Positions 8,625-18,706 of a stretch of 64,000 nt of DNA are shown one piece after another. How positions within the stretch are numbered: position 1 is the stretch's first letter; each line of letters opens with the position of its first letter. The notes below the pieces were generated by a model. That model was given only the letters and a program-made list of their open reading frames with translations, searched no databases and had not been told where the DNA came from. The position numbers were made by a program, and so were the translations under genes. The DNA is taken from the NCBI GenBank assembly GCA_002720865.1, contig PBIO01000009.1:85344-149343 (forward strand). Reading direction: 5' to 3'. This DNA comes from Halobacteriovorax sp. (GTDB lineage: Bacteria > Bdellovibrionota > Bacteriovoracia > Bacteriovoracales > Bacteriovoracaceae).

Positions 8625-10616
8625 ATGCGTTTATTTGTAAGTTTATTACTAAGTCTAGGACTATTTTCCACTCAGGTCATGGCCTCAAATGGGCCAATTT
8701 CAGAGTTAGATTCAGCAAAACAACAAAGAATTGAATACCTCCTACAAAGACATAAGCCCACACATGTAAGGCCAGCTTCTTGTCCCATGGAAAGTAAGAT
8801 GTATGCAGATCTTTTAGGAAAAATTAAGAATATAAAAAATCTTTTTAAAGATAATTGCACGAATGCTGATCCGGCCCGGCTTGAAGAACTCTTAAATGGA
8901 GCCACGGCCATTCAGGCGGAAATCGATACGGCTCAACAAAGCGCTGGTTCTACTAATCAGACTAGTGCCATTCCTACTGAAGTTAATGGTCAGCAGATTA
9001 GCACAGTAGTAAATAGTATCAATAGTATTTTAACAACCGGACAATGTAAGTTTAAAGACCAGAGCTTTTTAGAAAATACGGCCGATATCGTAACTAGCTT
9101 TTCACAAATGGGTCTTTTGGTTCCGAATTCAAATGGGCTTATTATCTCTGCAGGTGGCTTGGCCCTATCTTCAATCCTTAGAATCCTACACAATCTTTTT
9201 ACACCACTTTTTGATTTTAGCCAGAACACGGAAAGACAAACTTTTATAAAACTTAACTGTGCCTTCTACGATATAAGACGAGATATTGAATCATCTGGTT
9301 TTATGGATGTACCATCTTCTCATCATGAGGCTGATTTTGAAGAAGTTAAAAAACTTGTAAAAGAATTAGACGGAAGAATAAAAGAGGTTTTAAAAGAGAA
9401 GACAAGTATATTAGAAGAAATTGCAAAAAAAGAAGCCGCCTCAGTTGGAGAAGGCTTAGGAACCTTAATCCAATTGGAAAAATTGGTGGCCAGTGCACAT
9501 AAATCAGTAGCCAAACCGATAGTCGAAACTGATGGAGTGCCTGCAACAACAATAAAGCTTCAGGTCATTCAGGACTTAACTTTAATGAGAGAAGCTCTTG
9601 TTAAAAGTCTAAAAGAGTATACAGAACGTGGTCTAAGTAAAATACCACCACTAGATGCCATGCTAAGCCACGAGCTATCAAAATTAGACTACTTAACGAA
9701 TGCTGATGCCTATAGCGAGCTACTTTCACAGGATAATAAGAAGTTTAATGATAACTATAGAGCAAATTTACTATTTCATTTTGGAAGAATCTCTAAAGAT
9801 ATCGTTTCGAATAAAGCAGATTTAACTAAAAAGTTTAATGAAGAAACTGAAATTGACGGACTTAAAATTCCTGAATTTAAGAAAGCACTAGATAAAAAAG
9901 TAGCGGCACTCGTTAAATCTTTGGGTGAAACTTTAAAAAAGTTAAAAACGGTTGAACTAAGACTTGCTCGAATCACAAATGATCGTCAATATTCAGCAAC
10001 GGATGATGGTGAAGAGAATATTGTCTCTATACTTTCTGACTACAATGAAATAGCCGCTCAAGTTTATGGAGAGTGGGGTGAAAAGTTTCTTAGATACACC
10101 ACTGAAAGTTCGTTTAAACAAAATAAGAAATTTGAAGAAAAATTTGATACATTCGCTAGAAACCACCTTGCTGTGGAAGATGGCAAGTTTCAGGTACCGA
10201 ATGCGAATGATTTATCAGAGTTAAAGCTAATCTATGCATGCCAGGATGCGGAGCCTTTTAGAAGGGCCTGGAAACTAGGGAATGCCCTTTCTCAAAATGG
10301 ATATGATTTTCTGGCCACAAATAAAGACTTATTCCATAGTGATACTTCAGAATCACTTATGTCAGGAATTCATCTAAGAAGAAGTGACTTTGAAAGAATT
10401 CAGCACCACTATAAATCTGCTATGTTTGCTAAAAAGCTAATTCTTGGAGCTCAAGTTTCACAGGAACATAAAGAGAAATACTTGGTTAAGCGCGGTGGAC
10501 ATAAACGCTATCTAGGTATGGTTATGCTCGATGTAAACAGAACTAAAGCTAAAGCAGTTTTATTGCAGGAGCTGATTGAGCGTTATAACTGTGCAAAGGT
10601 AACTACAGAAGAATAG
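8625..10616 (+). CDS. Large secreted protein of unknown function, helix-rich
   Basis: About 663 residues. The signal peptide is MRLFVSLLLSLGLFSTQVMAS. I set the start at ATG 8625 because CAAGG lies 8 bases upstream; a GTG at 8616 would only add three residues. The mature part is rich in Lys, Glu and Leu with long predicted helices and probable coiled coils (for example around residues 240-300 and 385-450), and has scattered cysteines near both ends. No catalytic motif is evident. It is followed by a strong terminator, so it ends its transcription unit. Probably periplasmic or surface-exposed. Confidence 0.82.
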   Translation: MRLFVSLLLSLGLFSTQVMASNGPISELDSAKQQRIEYLLQRHKPTHVRPASCPMESKMYADLLGKIKNIKNLFKDNCTNADPARLEELLNGATAIQAEIDTAQQSAGSTNQTSAIPTEVNGQQISTVVNSINSILTTGQCKFKDQSFLENTADIVTSFSQMGLLVPNSNGLIISAGGLALSSILRILHNLFTPLFDFSQNTERQTFIKLNCAFYDIRRDIESSGFMDVPSSHHEADFEEVKKLVKELDGRIKEVLKEKTSILEEIAKKEAASVGEGLGTLIQLEKLVASAHKSVAKPIVETDGVPATTIKLQVIQDLTLMREALVKSLKEYTERGLSKIPPLDAMLSHELSKLDYLTNADAYSELLSQDNKKFNDNYRANLLFHFGRISKDIVSNKADLTKKFNEETEIDGLKIPEFKKALDKKVAALVKSLGETLKKLKTVELRLARITNDRQYSATDDGEENIVSILSDYNEIAAQVYGEWGEKFLRYTTESSFKQNKKFEEKFDTFARNHLAVEDGKFQVPNANDLSELKLIYACQDAEPFRRAWKLGNALSQNGYDFLATNKDLFHSDTSESLMSGIHLRRSDFERIQHHYKSAMFAKKLILGAQVSQEHKEKYLVKRGGHKRYLGMVMLDVNRTKAKAVLLQELIERYNCAKVTTEE

Positions 10617-10635
10617 TCATAATACAGAGCATTAA

Positions 10636-10672
10636 GGCAGGAAGCATAGGAATGCATCCTGCCAGTTTTTTG
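10636..10672 (+). terminator. Rho-independent terminator
   Basis: GGCAGGA (10636-10642) pairs with TCCTGCC (10657-10663), an A/A mismatch follows, then GCAT pairs with ATGC around an AGGA loop, and a run of six T follows. It ends the 8625 gene. The mtgA -10 hexamer begins only a few bases after the T run. Confidence 0.92.
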
Positions 10673-10674
10673 TT

Positions 10675-10686
10675 TATAATATCTCC
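10675..10686 (+). promoter_or_regulatory. Consensus -10 element of mtgA, leaderless configuration
   Basis: TATAAT at 10675-10680 is followed by six bases (ATCTCC) and then the ATG of mtgA. With a normal distance to the transcription start, the mRNA would begin at or within a base or two of the start codon. No Shine-Dalgarno and no good -35 are visible. Inference from spacing only. Confidence 0.55.
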
Positions 10687-11670
10687 ATGACTAAAACAAA
10701 AAAGAACCTCCTCATTGCCTCCTTGATCTTAGATGTCATTATCCTGATTCCTGTGCTTTTTTATTTTTTAGTCATTCCTCGAAGTGAGATTGAAAGTCTT
10801 CAAAAATCATATGTGCAGACAAAAATTGAGAACAAAAAGGCAAGCTATAAAATAGTCTCTAAGAAACCAAAAGGTTGGAAAACATTAAAAGAAATAAGTT
10901 ATGTGGCCGCTCATGCCATTGTCGTTAGTGAAGACTGGGACTTTTATAACCACAGTGGATACGACTTAGGGCAGGTTAAAGAGGCCGTAGAGGATACCGC
11001 CAACGGTAAAAAATTAAGAGGCGCTTCGACTATTTCACAGCAGTTAGTAAAAAACCTCTTTTTATCCAATGAAAGAAGCTTTGTTCGAAAAGCTAAAGAG
11101 CTTAGTTTTACAATGTACATGGAAAGATCTGTATCAAAGGAAAAAATCCTTGAGATTTATTTAAATATAATTGAATACGGAGAAGGTATTTATGGCATTG
11201 AAAATGCGGCCAAGCATTACTTCAAAAAGAGTAGTAAAAACCTAACGGCCAGAGAAGGAGCTTTTTTAGCGATGCTCTTACCTAGCCCAAAAAAGCATGC
11301 TCAGAGCTTTAAAGACAAAAAGCTAACTCCCTATGCTAATAAAGTCGTAAATAATGTCCTAAAGAAAATGGTAAAGGCTAAATATCTTAAAAAAGAACAG
11401 TTAAATAGGGAACAAGTTCGAAGCTTTAATTGGGAATCAGAAAAACCTACAGTTCCCAAGAACAGTGAAGTAAAATTAAAACAAACCGAAATTGAAAATA
11501 AAGTTAGGGCCCAAAAATCAAAATCAAATGCAAAGAAACAGGCCATGAGGGGTGAAGAAGATGTTTATAAAAGAGACACCTCTATCGAAGTCTCAGATGA
11601 CCCTAGCTTTGATGATGACGCCATTATTGAGGATAATTCAGGCCTTGAAGAAGAATTTTCTCTAGAATAA
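10687..11670 (+). CDS. mtgA: Monofunctional peptidoglycan glycosyltransferase (GT51)
   Basis: Polymerises lipid II into glycan strands at the outer face of the inner membrane. One N-terminal transmembrane anchor (about residues 8-30) is followed by the GT51 domain: catalytic glutamate E82 in SEDWDFYNHSG, RGASTISQQLVKNLF (111-125) and KEKILEIYLNIIEYG (151-165). There is no transpeptidase domain. After about residue 235 comes a Lys-rich then strongly acidic tail of about 90 residues not found in typical MtgA; its role is unknown. The gene has its own promoter just behind a terminator and no Shine-Dalgarno. Confidence 0.93.
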   Translation: MTKTKKNLLIASLILDVIILIPVLFYFLVIPRSEIESLQKSYVQTKIENKKASYKIVSKKPKGWKTLKEISYVAAHAIVVSEDWDFYNHSGYDLGQVKEAVEDTANGKKLRGASTISQQLVKNLFLSNERSFVRKAKELSFTMYMERSVSKEKILEIYLNIIEYGEGIYGIENAAKHYFKKSSKNLTAREGAFLAMLLPSPKKHAQSFKDKKLTPYANKVVNNVLKKMVKAKYLKKEQLNREQVRSFNWESEKPTVPKNSEVKLKQTEIENKVRAQKSKSNAKKQAMRGEEDVYKRDTSIEVSDDPSFDDDAIIEDNSGLEEEFSLE

Positions 11671-11835
11671 ATCTGAAATTCTAGAGAGTTATGTAACTGC
11701 CAGCTGTCCAATTTTTAGACAATCCTCTCTAAGTTTAAACCTGTAGTTTCAAATACTTAGCTTTAGTTTAAGCGGCATGATTCTTGTAACAATAGTTCCA
11801 TTTATTTGTAATCAAATGAGATGAAGGCTATTCTT

Positions 11836-14800
11836 ATGAAATCTATTATTTGGACTTGGTTAGTTTTAATCCTCTTATCAGTAGGCCCGGCACTAGCTGG
11901 TCATAATGATCCAGGGATTCAAGATCCCAAAAAGGCAATGGACACAATTCTTGAAGCCCCAAGTGATCCTATTGCTTTATTGAATATTCCAAAGGAGCTT
12001 ATTGTTTCGGAGGCTAAGAAGGCTTTAACGGCAGAGGGAACTACAATCACCCAGGTCAGCCGCTTTGATATTGACCCAACAAATAGAATCGTAATTTTAG
12101 AAGGTGTAAGTGAATTGCCTGCAGATATTCTTGCAGACATGAATGAGATTGGAGGAATAGAGGCTGGGGATCAAACTCTTGCTCGCCATAAGTTTTCAAT
12201 TCATTTTGAACTGCCCTCAGCTAAAAAGATTGCTTTAACTAGATATTTTCAAATTAGAATCAGGAGCCTAAAGCTTGGTAATCAAGACTATACTCCAGCG
12301 GTTCATCTTCTAGGCCGTTATGCGGTTGGTTTACTTTTAAATACTAGCTTTATGAACTATATGCTCGAGGTTAAGCCAGAGGTTCAGTTAACAGAAAAAA
12401 ATCCATCATTATTAATAAAACAGCTTATTGAAAATAAGGGACTTCGCTTTAGAGGAGATACCATCTCTTTTAAGGTCGACCTAGCGCAAATTCCACAGCT
12501 CTCAGCGTACGCTGGTCTTGAGGGAATTAGAGTTTGGGGCGTTCATCCGACAATCTTACGAGGGACAAAAGGGCAAGTGGCCTTAAGAATTGAAGCAGGA
12601 ATAGGAAAACCAAACCGCGCCTGGACCAAGCAAGCAGACATGAGGCATAAAGATGATGTAAAAACCCTAGAAGATGTTAGGGAGGAGCTTTATAAAGAGT
12701 TCTCTGATCTAGAAGTTCTAATGGCTGATTTAGAACCTTATAAAAAGGAGATGGCCGAAACTCTTGGTTTTACTCATATGAGTATCCGTCACTCTGATGA
12801 ATTTAAAAATATAAGCTCAAAGGTTAGAAATAGAGCGGCCAAATACTTAAATAAAAAAGAAGCCAGCTTTTTAGCTGATCCAGAAACGACATATTATCTA
12901 GTTAAAGATGAACTTAAGGAGCTTATTGCTTATTCCCTAAGTGATATTAGACGTCGTCAACTTATAGAACAAGCTAATCTGACTGGCGGAGCCGCAACTA
13001 CCACTCTACCATTTTTAGAGAAAAGGCTGTCTCAAAAAACAATTGATGAAGCCACAAGATTCTTTAGAGAGTTTGAGTTTGAAGGGGACCAAATGTTTCC
13101 TGACTTAAAAGTGGTTATTGATCCAAAAAATAAAGGCATCGTTCTAAGAGGAAATGTTGCTATTGATATCAATGTTCTTATGGCCCTTGGGATGGAAGGC
13201 TCAGGAATTGAGTGGAGTAAAATCCCACTAAGGCTTGCAGATGATCAATACGGAACCGGACTTCCCTTTGAAGCTGGAGTTAGAATTAATATGGGTAAAA
13301 ATAGTGAGCTAGGCATAGACGTTCACTATCTAAAACTAGCCGATGGTTCAAATCAAATTTACCTTACAAATGATAGTGATCACGCGAATGTGGCCATCAA
13401 TTATATCAAGCTGGCATTAACTCAGACGCTTGTTACGACTCTTATAGAGCAACCGATTGCTCCTCCAGGTGATAACTCAGGAGAAGAGGAAGAGGATGAC
13501 TACGATCCTTATAAGGAAATCTTATCAAATATTTCAAGGCAAATTGAGACTTATAGCACTCTTGGTGGGCATGATCTTTTATCTCTTTTAGAAGTGGCGA
13601 AAATTGATATTGAAAAGAACCCATTTATCTTAGAAGGCAAAGAGTTTGTTGCCGGAAAAACAGAACTCTTCTTTGAAAAATTGATTCGATTTGACGATGA
13701 AGATAAGCAGCTAAAGATAAATCTTTCTCCGCGTATTGTTTCTGAAAAAATAATGGAAACTGAAAACAATATTGCAGTATGGAATATTGAGCCAATCTAC
13801 GACAAGGTAATGAACCAAACTTATCTTGATCTGGCCGTTGGGAATGGAAAAAGAAGCACAAAATACGAAAACATCTTAAAGTATCGTCCTGAGAATAAGG
13901 ACAGTCAGCTCTTTAAAGGAATTGATACTTCAAGAAAGCAATCTCCTGCCGACCTTCATGTTAAAATGAATCTAGAGCATTTTGAGAACCTTATAAATCA
14001 AGTTTTTAAAGATGCTTTTGTCGCCCAGAACAAAGTTGTAGAAAAAGCTCTTAAGGAAAGAAAGTCTTCCGATCACTACCTAGTGAAAAATATTAACCTT
14101 AATGTAATTCGTGATGGTGAACTTAGAGTTAATATGGTTCTCTCTCATATTAAAAAGGGAAAGAGATTCTTTTTAAATCCAGCGAGAATTTGGGATGGTG
14201 ACTTTAAGGATCCAGCTGTTAAAACAATTACTGCAAGTATGAATCTTCAGCTATCAGTTGAAAAACTATCTAAGTATATTAATGAAATCAAATTTGCTGA
14301 GAATGAAATCTTCCTAAGTGATGAACTCCTTAGACTTGATATCTCTAAAGTAGGATTAAAATTTGAAGGAAAGACTTCCGTTCTTGATAAAATAGTGGGA
14401 CTAGTGGCAAAAGACATAGACTTTAAACGTTCTTCTATAGCCAAAAAGCTTAAGGTCTTTTTACTAAAGTTTGCTGGAAAATTTATGAATGAAAGAGACC
14501 CTAAGAAAAACGGGAACCTCGAGCTTGGTGGGTTTAAGATTAATCAGTACGTAAAGATGTTTACTCATGATGAAGAAATCTTACTCCAATTAAATCCTCA
14601 CGCGGGAGGAAACGCTTTTGACATTAAGCTTATTCCAAATCAAAAATTTAATGGTGCGGACTTAGGGCTCATCGTTAAGAAAAAAGATAATTCAATCGCT
14701 TTTGATTTTTCTACGACTGGAAATATGGCCTCAGTAGATAAAGGAGAGTTAGCTTCAATTATTGAAAAATCTGTTGAAATTTTTGCTCCTTATAACGAAG

Positions 14801-15357
14801 CTCAAACAGCAGAAGAGCTGAAGAAGTTGATGAGAACAAATATTCTATTCGATCAAACATTTTATAATAGCGACTATGCCAAGATGAGTCTTTTACATCG
14901 GTTTAAAAGAGTTATCTCTGAGTACCCTGGTATTACAGATATTGCGGGGATCGATATGGATGTGATTGAGCAAATCAATAGAAACCTAGGAACTGATATA
15001 ACGGCGCAAAAAGCAGGATTTAACGGTAGAGCTATTACTAATAGCGGTGTTGAAATCATGTACTTTTTAACAGTAGCAGTTGTCCTTGAGGCACAGGTAA
15101 ATACTTTAGTAGAAAAGTTAAAGGACTTAGGTGCTACCGACGTAAATTATTTTAAAGATTTTGAGAAATATGCAAAGAAGCTAAGAGAAAACTACATCAT
15201 TCCTTTTATGGAAATCTATTCAAATAAGTATGATCGCCATAATAAGAAAATTATTAAAAAGGGTCCAACTGACTGGAACCATTCTTATTATCCAGATGCA
15301 AGATTTTCAAATGAGATTTATGAAAGAATTAAAGAAAACTTAAGGGTAGGGAACTAA
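11836..15357 (+). CDS. Very large secreted repeat protein of unknown function
   Basis: About 1173 residues with a signal peptide MKSIIWTWLVLILLSVGPALAG. I prefer ATG 11836 over 11821 because AAGG sits 8 bases upstream of it. The protein contains a repeated module: RFDIDPTNRIVILEG (about residues 76-90) matches KVVIDPKNKGIVLRGN (about 425-440). Each is followed by about 100 residues that include an LKL strand and an amphipathic helix, and a weaker third copy lies near residues 715-860. No enzymatic motif is seen. It leads an operon with two more secreted proteins (gaps of 1 base and a 1-base overlap), so the three probably work together at the envelope. Confidence 0.85.
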   Translation: MKSIIWTWLVLILLSVGPALAGHNDPGIQDPKKAMDTILEAPSDPIALLNIPKELIVSEAKKALTAEGTTITQVSRFDIDPTNRIVILEGVSELPADILADMNEIGGIEAGDQTLARHKFSIHFELPSAKKIALTRYFQIRIRSLKLGNQDYTPAVHLLGRYAVGLLLNTSFMNYMLEVKPEVQLTEKNPSLLIKQLIENKGLRFRGDTISFKVDLAQIPQLSAYAGLEGIRVWGVHPTILRGTKGQVALRIEAGIGKPNRAWTKQADMRHKDDVKTLEDVREELYKEFSDLEVLMADLEPYKKEMAETLGFTHMSIRHSDEFKNISSKVRNRAAKYLNKKEASFLADPETTYYLVKDELKELIAYSLSDIRRRQLIEQANLTGGAATTTLPFLEKRLSQKTIDEATRFFREFEFEGDQMFPDLKVVIDPKNKGIVLRGNVAIDINVLMALGMEGSGIEWSKIPLRLADDQYGTGLPFEAGVRINMGKNSELGIDVHYLKLADGSNQIYLTNDSDHANVAINYIKLALTQTLVTTLIEQPIAPPGDNSGEEEEDDYDPYKEILSNISRQIETYSTLGGHDLLSLLEVAKIDIEKNPFILEGKEFVAGKTELFFEKLIRFDDEDKQLKINLSPRIVSEKIMETENNIAVWNIEPIYDKVMNQTYLDLAVGNGKRSTKYENILKYRPENKDSQLFKGIDTSRKQSPADLHVKMNLEHFENLINQVFKDAFVAQNKVVEKALKERKSSDHYLVKNINLNVIRDGELRVNMVLSHIKKGKRFFLNPARIWDGDFKDPAVKTITASMNLQLSVEKLSKYINEIKFAENEIFLSDELLRLDISKVGLKFEGKTSVLDKIVGLVAKDIDFKRSSIAKKLKVFLLKFAGKFMNERDPKKNGNLELGGFKINQYVKMFTHDEEILLQLNPHAGGNAFDIKLIPNQKFNGADLGLIVKKKDNSIAFDFSTTGNMASVDKGELASIIEKSVEIFAPYNEAQTAEELKKLMRTNILFDQTFYNSDYAKMSLLHRFKRVISEYPGITDIAGIDMDVIEQINRNLGTDITAQKAGFNGRAITNSGVEIMYFLTVAVVLEAQVNTLVEKLKDLGATDVNYFKDFEKYAKKLRENYIIPFMEIYSNKYDRHNKKIIKKGPTDWNHSYYPDARFSNEIYERIKENLRVGN

Positions 15358-15358
15358 A

Positions 15359-16252
15359 ATGCTTAAAAAATTATTGATTTTAATCTTAATGTTCAGCTTA
15401 GGGTCCAGCGCAATTATCGCTGATGAAACCAACGATGGCACGAATCCTCCTGTCGTGACGACTGATAATCAAGACACCGATGGTGATGAATCAACGGCCT
15501 TTGGGGTACTTGATCTCTCTGACGAGGAACTTAGAGTGATTGCTGAAAATATTTTTAATCTAATGAAATCAATTTCAGAGGAATACTATATTTCAGACGG
15601 ATTAACATTAGCTACCTATATTCTTCGCTATATGGCAGAAATAGGAGAGTATGAACTAGTCTATAAAGATATGATGGCCTTGGTAAAAGCTTTTGAAAAA
15701 CTCCAGGAAAAAGAATTTGATGATTCAATTTACTCCATCCTAGAGCAGATCAGGAAGATCCAGTTCGGAACAAGAAAAGGGAAACTATTTGTTAAGCTTT
15801 TTTCAAAGTCGCAAGGAGGAATTGTTCATCATATTAATGAGTTAAATGAAGATGAAGATAGCTCCCTCAAGGAAATTAAATTTCTCGTCGTAGAAAACGG
15901 TGCTGAAATGTACTTTGATGAAGTGGATACGAAGAGTGAAAAAGAAGAGCTCGTGAAATGGGTTAAGAAGAAATACAAGATTAAAACTTTTGGGAAGTAT
16001 ATGTTCCATGAAGATATCCCAAAGTATATTGCAGGGTATTTTGATTTAGAAACACCAGCAAATGCTATGAAGATTGATTATCAAAATTTTTATGTACGTG
16101 TTAAAACAGATACGATCTTTAAAGATATGGATTTAAAATTCAAAGATGGCTATGTCCTTCCTGGTTTTAGAAAAGGTGAAAAACCGATACCTAGTTTTCT
16201 TTTAAGACTTGGATCAAAGCTCGTAAAAGTTAAAACTTCGGTGGACCAATAG
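15359..16252 (+). CDS. Secreted protein of unknown function, partner of the repeat protein
   Basis: 297 residues with signal peptide MLKKLLILILMFSLGSSAIIAD, then an acidic low-complexity stretch (residues 24-45) and a mixed alpha/beta body with no motif I recognise. An AGGGA Shine-Dalgarno lies about 7 bases before ATG. It starts one base after the stop of the 1173-residue protein and its own stop overlaps the next start by one base, so translation of the three genes is likely coupled. Confidence 0.82.
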   Translation: MLKKLLILILMFSLGSSAIIADETNDGTNPPVVTTDNQDTDGDESTAFGVLDLSDEELRVIAENIFNLMKSISEEYYISDGLTLATYILRYMAEIGEYELVYKDMMALVKAFEKLQEKEFDDSIYSILEQIRKIQFGTRKGKLFVKLFSKSQGGIVHHINELNEDEDSSLKEIKFLVVENGAEMYFDEVDTKSEKEELVKWVKKKYKIKTFGKYMFHEDIPKYIAGYFDLETPANAMKIDYQNFYVRVKTDTIFKDMDLKFKDGYVLPGFRKGEKPIPSFLLRLGSKLVKVKTSVDQ

Positions 16253-16770
16253 TGAAAAGAGTTTTCTTTCTCATAATTTTTATTTTTTGTAGTAGTGCTT
16301 ATGGCCTAGATCAAAAAAGAACAAGTGTAAGCTGGCAGCTTGGACCAGAATCAAGTTCTTATAATTTAGATATTGGGATAAATAAATCTTCAACTATTGG
16401 CGTTCATTATCAACAGCAATTTGCGCAGCAAAAATCAAGTAATACTACTTATATGTTAAATGGCCTCTATAATTTTGGGGCCAATTACGAGTACTATTTG
16501 GGCCCTGATAGAGAAAGGTTTAAGTCTGGACTCGTCTTAAGCGGCGGTGTTCACTACACAAAGTTGGATAAGGATAGTATCCATCACTCCATCAATTTTG
16601 AAGGCAAGCAAGAAATCAAACCAGGGGAAAGCCTCTTTGGTGCAAGATTAGCGGCTAGTTATAGACTATATTCAGAGTCTCTATTTGGTGGCCTCGGAAT
16701 TGAAGCTAGTAAGGTAGGAAAAGCAACTATTTTCCTACCTATTAAACTTCAAATAGGAATCGTTTTCTAA
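16252..16770 (+). CDS. Small outer-membrane beta-barrel-like protein
   Basis: 172 residues. Signal peptide KRVFFLIIFIFCSSAYG is followed by alternating polar/hydrophobic strands (for example GLVLSGGVHYTKL and LFGARLAASYRLY) and a C-terminus IKLQIGIVF ending in Phe, as in many outer-membrane barrels. The GTG start overlaps the upstream TAG by one base. Third gene of the secreted operon; a barrel here would anchor or pass the partner proteins at the outer membrane (inference). Its 3' end overlaps the convergent gene by 4 bases. Confidence 0.78.
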   Translation: MKRVFFLIIFIFCSSAYGLDQKRTSVSWQLGPESSSYNLDIGINKSSTIGVHYQQQFAQQKSSNTTYMLNGLYNFGANYEYYLGPDRERFKSGLVLSGGVHYTKLDKDSIHHSINFEGKQEIKPGESLFGARLAASYRLYSESLFGGLGIEASKVGKATIFLPIKLQIGIVF

Positions 16771-17774
16771 CGGTAGTTAATATCGGTCTTACCATTATAA
16801 ATTTGTGTACCAAAATCAAGAGCGCTTACTCCTTGCGCCTCTGTGCTCGAACGATCTGGAAACAATAAAAAAGCATGCAGCCTGCTATCGGGGGCCCAGG
16901 CAGAACAGTTTGGAGTATCTTCCGTCATCCTTAGTATTCCCCTGTGGGAGTAAACTAGCTCTCGGTGGTCTGCTGCTGAAATATTGCCGAAAACTGTGCT
17001 CATAACAAAATCTTTAGAGCCTTGGAGAAAGCCAATATTCCAATTTGAAAGTTTTTTACAAACATAGGGAACCTTATGGGCAATCAATCCATTTCGGGTA
17101 TCTAATTTCAAACCGATTTTTTTAAATGCTGATTTAAAATCAGCAATCGTTTTTTTAGTAAACTTATGCCAAAAACGAAGCCCAAAATGGAGTCCAGGGG
17201 AATCTGAAATTATAGTTCTTTTTGCACTAGGGTGAATAACTTTATCAAAAGTTTTTGAATGAAGGAGAGAGCCTATGCCACCAGCAGATGAACCGTATAG
17301 AACAATATCGTCGATATTTTTAAAATTGATCACTTTTTTCTTTTGTAAGTAGTGAATCGTTTTTTCGATATTACTATATCCTCTATGCTGAACTTTGGAC
17401 TTTAGTCCGTAAGTTGCTTTATGATCTCCAGCAAAAACATCGGCGGTACAATAGGGAAAATAGAGAACGGAGTGATTTTCTAGTGGACTGCCTTTTTTAA
17501 GCATAACATTCATTTTACTGACGACTTTTGGAAGGGGATGAACCCAGGCCCTTAGATTCGGTCCATAGCAACTGCTTAGGGACCAGCAAGCACCTCCACC
17601 CATAAACTCCACTGCAAGTTTTGATTGGTCGGTTTTTTTAGTATCTACCCAAACTTTATAGGACATTCCATTTCCACAATAGGCCCCGGGAATGGTATAG
17701 GTTTTAAAGCTTCGAGCTTGAAGCATAGAGATTGGAAAAGTTAACAATAATAAAACTAGGATCGATTTGATCAT
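16767..17774 (-). CDS. Secreted pectinacetylesterase/Notum-family serine hydrolase
   Basis: 335 residues with signal peptide MIKSILVLLLLTFPISMLQA. Features of the PAE family are visible: AVEFMGGGACWS (oxyanion-hole loop, residues 54-65), several early cysteines, and the nucleophile elbow VLYGSSAGGIGS with S163. The late ADHRELVYSH segment likely supplies the catalytic His. Family members remove acetyl or acyl esters from polysaccharides or lipidated proteins; the substrate here is unknown. The gene stands alone on the minus strand, convergent with the barrel gene. Confidence 0.88.
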   Translation of the reverse strand: MIKSILVLLLLTFPISMLQARSFKTYTIPGAYCGNGMSYKVWVDTKKTDQSKLAVEFMGGGACWSLSSCYGPNLRAWVHPLPKVVSKMNVMLKKGSPLENHSVLYFPYCTADVFAGDHKATYGLKSKVQHRGYSNIEKTIHYLQKKKVINFKNIDDIVLYGSSAGGIGSLLHSKTFDKVIHPSAKRTIISDSPGLHFGLRFWHKFTKKTIADFKSAFKKIGLKLDTRNGLIAHKVPYVCKKLSNWNIGFLQGSKDFVMSTVFGNISAADHRELVYSHRGILRMTEDTPNCSAWAPDSRLHAFLLFPDRSSTEAQGVSALDFGTQIYNGKTDINYR

Positions 17775-17857
17775 TTAAAAACTCCCTTATATGCGCGAAG
17801 CTTAATTTTATGTGGAGCGAAAATGGTCGGGAAAGACGCAGTGAGTAGACAGAAAAC

Positions 17858-18691
17858 ATGATAACAGAGGCTTACCTTTCTCCATTTCAAAATATCTTTC
17901 AAAACTTAGCTTTGGAGGATTATTTCCTAAGACAAGAGCATAGGGAACTAATTCTCTTCTATGTGAATAATCCTTGTGTGGTTATGGGAAACTTTCAAAT
18001 CCCTTGGGCCGAAACGAATTCAAGCTTCTTAAAAGAATCAAACATCTCTTTGGCCAGAAGGCAAAGCGGTGGAGGTTGTGTCTATCACGATTTAGGAAAT
18101 TTGAATTTTTGCTTTTTAAGGAATAAGTCGATTCTCACTGAAGCTGATAAATCAATCCATCTTAAGATGATACAAGACTTATTAAAGACTAGAGGTATTA
18201 ACACAGAAAAATTAGAAAAAAGCGGTATGGTTTTTTTAAAGGACGATAAAAAATTTAAATTTTCTGGAGAGGCCTTTAAACAAATAAAAAATAGAAGCTT
18301 TCACCATGGAACCCTTCTTATTGACTCTAATCTTGTTAACTTGAACACAGCATTAAAACCAGATTTTTCCTTTCTTAAGACTAAGGCCGTGGCCTCCAAT
18401 CCTCATCTCGTAGGCAACCTTATTGATGTTTGGGGTGGGATTTCACCATCGGTGTTTTATAAAGAGTTTTTAAGTTTTCACAAACTTTCACAATTTAAGA
18501 CCCCTATTGGTCTTGAAGAGTTAGTTGAAAAAGGCTCTAGTTCCTGGTCATGCTCTGAACAGGTTTTTGGAAAGACTCCAGTATTTGAGGTGCAGCAAAA
18601 TAATAAGACCTTAGTTGTGTCCGGCGGTCAGGTAATTGAAGAGGACGGTGTAGAAGTTAGGAAGAGAGATTTTTCAGGGGAGCTCTCTTAG
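17858..18691 (+). CDS. lplA: Lipoate-protein ligase A family protein
   Basis: Attaches lipoate (or octanoate) to lipoyl domains of 2-oxoacid dehydrogenases and GcvH. It carries the LplA signature RRQSGGGCVYHDLGNLNFCF (about residues 67-86), the lysine segment KFKFSGEAFK and HHGTLLIDSNL. At 277 residues it is shorter than E. coli LplA (338), so the C-terminal accessory domain is reduced or absent, as in many two-part ligases. No partner gene is adjacent. The start has no strong Shine-Dalgarno. Confidence 0.9.
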   Translation: MITEAYLSPFQNIFQNLALEDYFLRQEHRELILFYVNNPCVVMGNFQIPWAETNSSFLKESNISLARRQSGGGCVYHDLGNLNFCFLRNKSILTEADKSIHLKMIQDLLKTRGINTEKLEKSGMVFLKDDKKFKFSGEAFKQIKNRSFHHGTLLIDSNLVNLNTALKPDFSFLKTKAVASNPHLVGNLIDVWGGISPSVFYKEFLSFHKLSQFKTPIGLEELVEKGSSSWSCSEQVFGKTPVFEVQQNNKTLVVSGGQVIEEDGVEVRKRDFSGELS

Positions 18692-18706
18692 GGTAGACTT
18701 TCCCCC

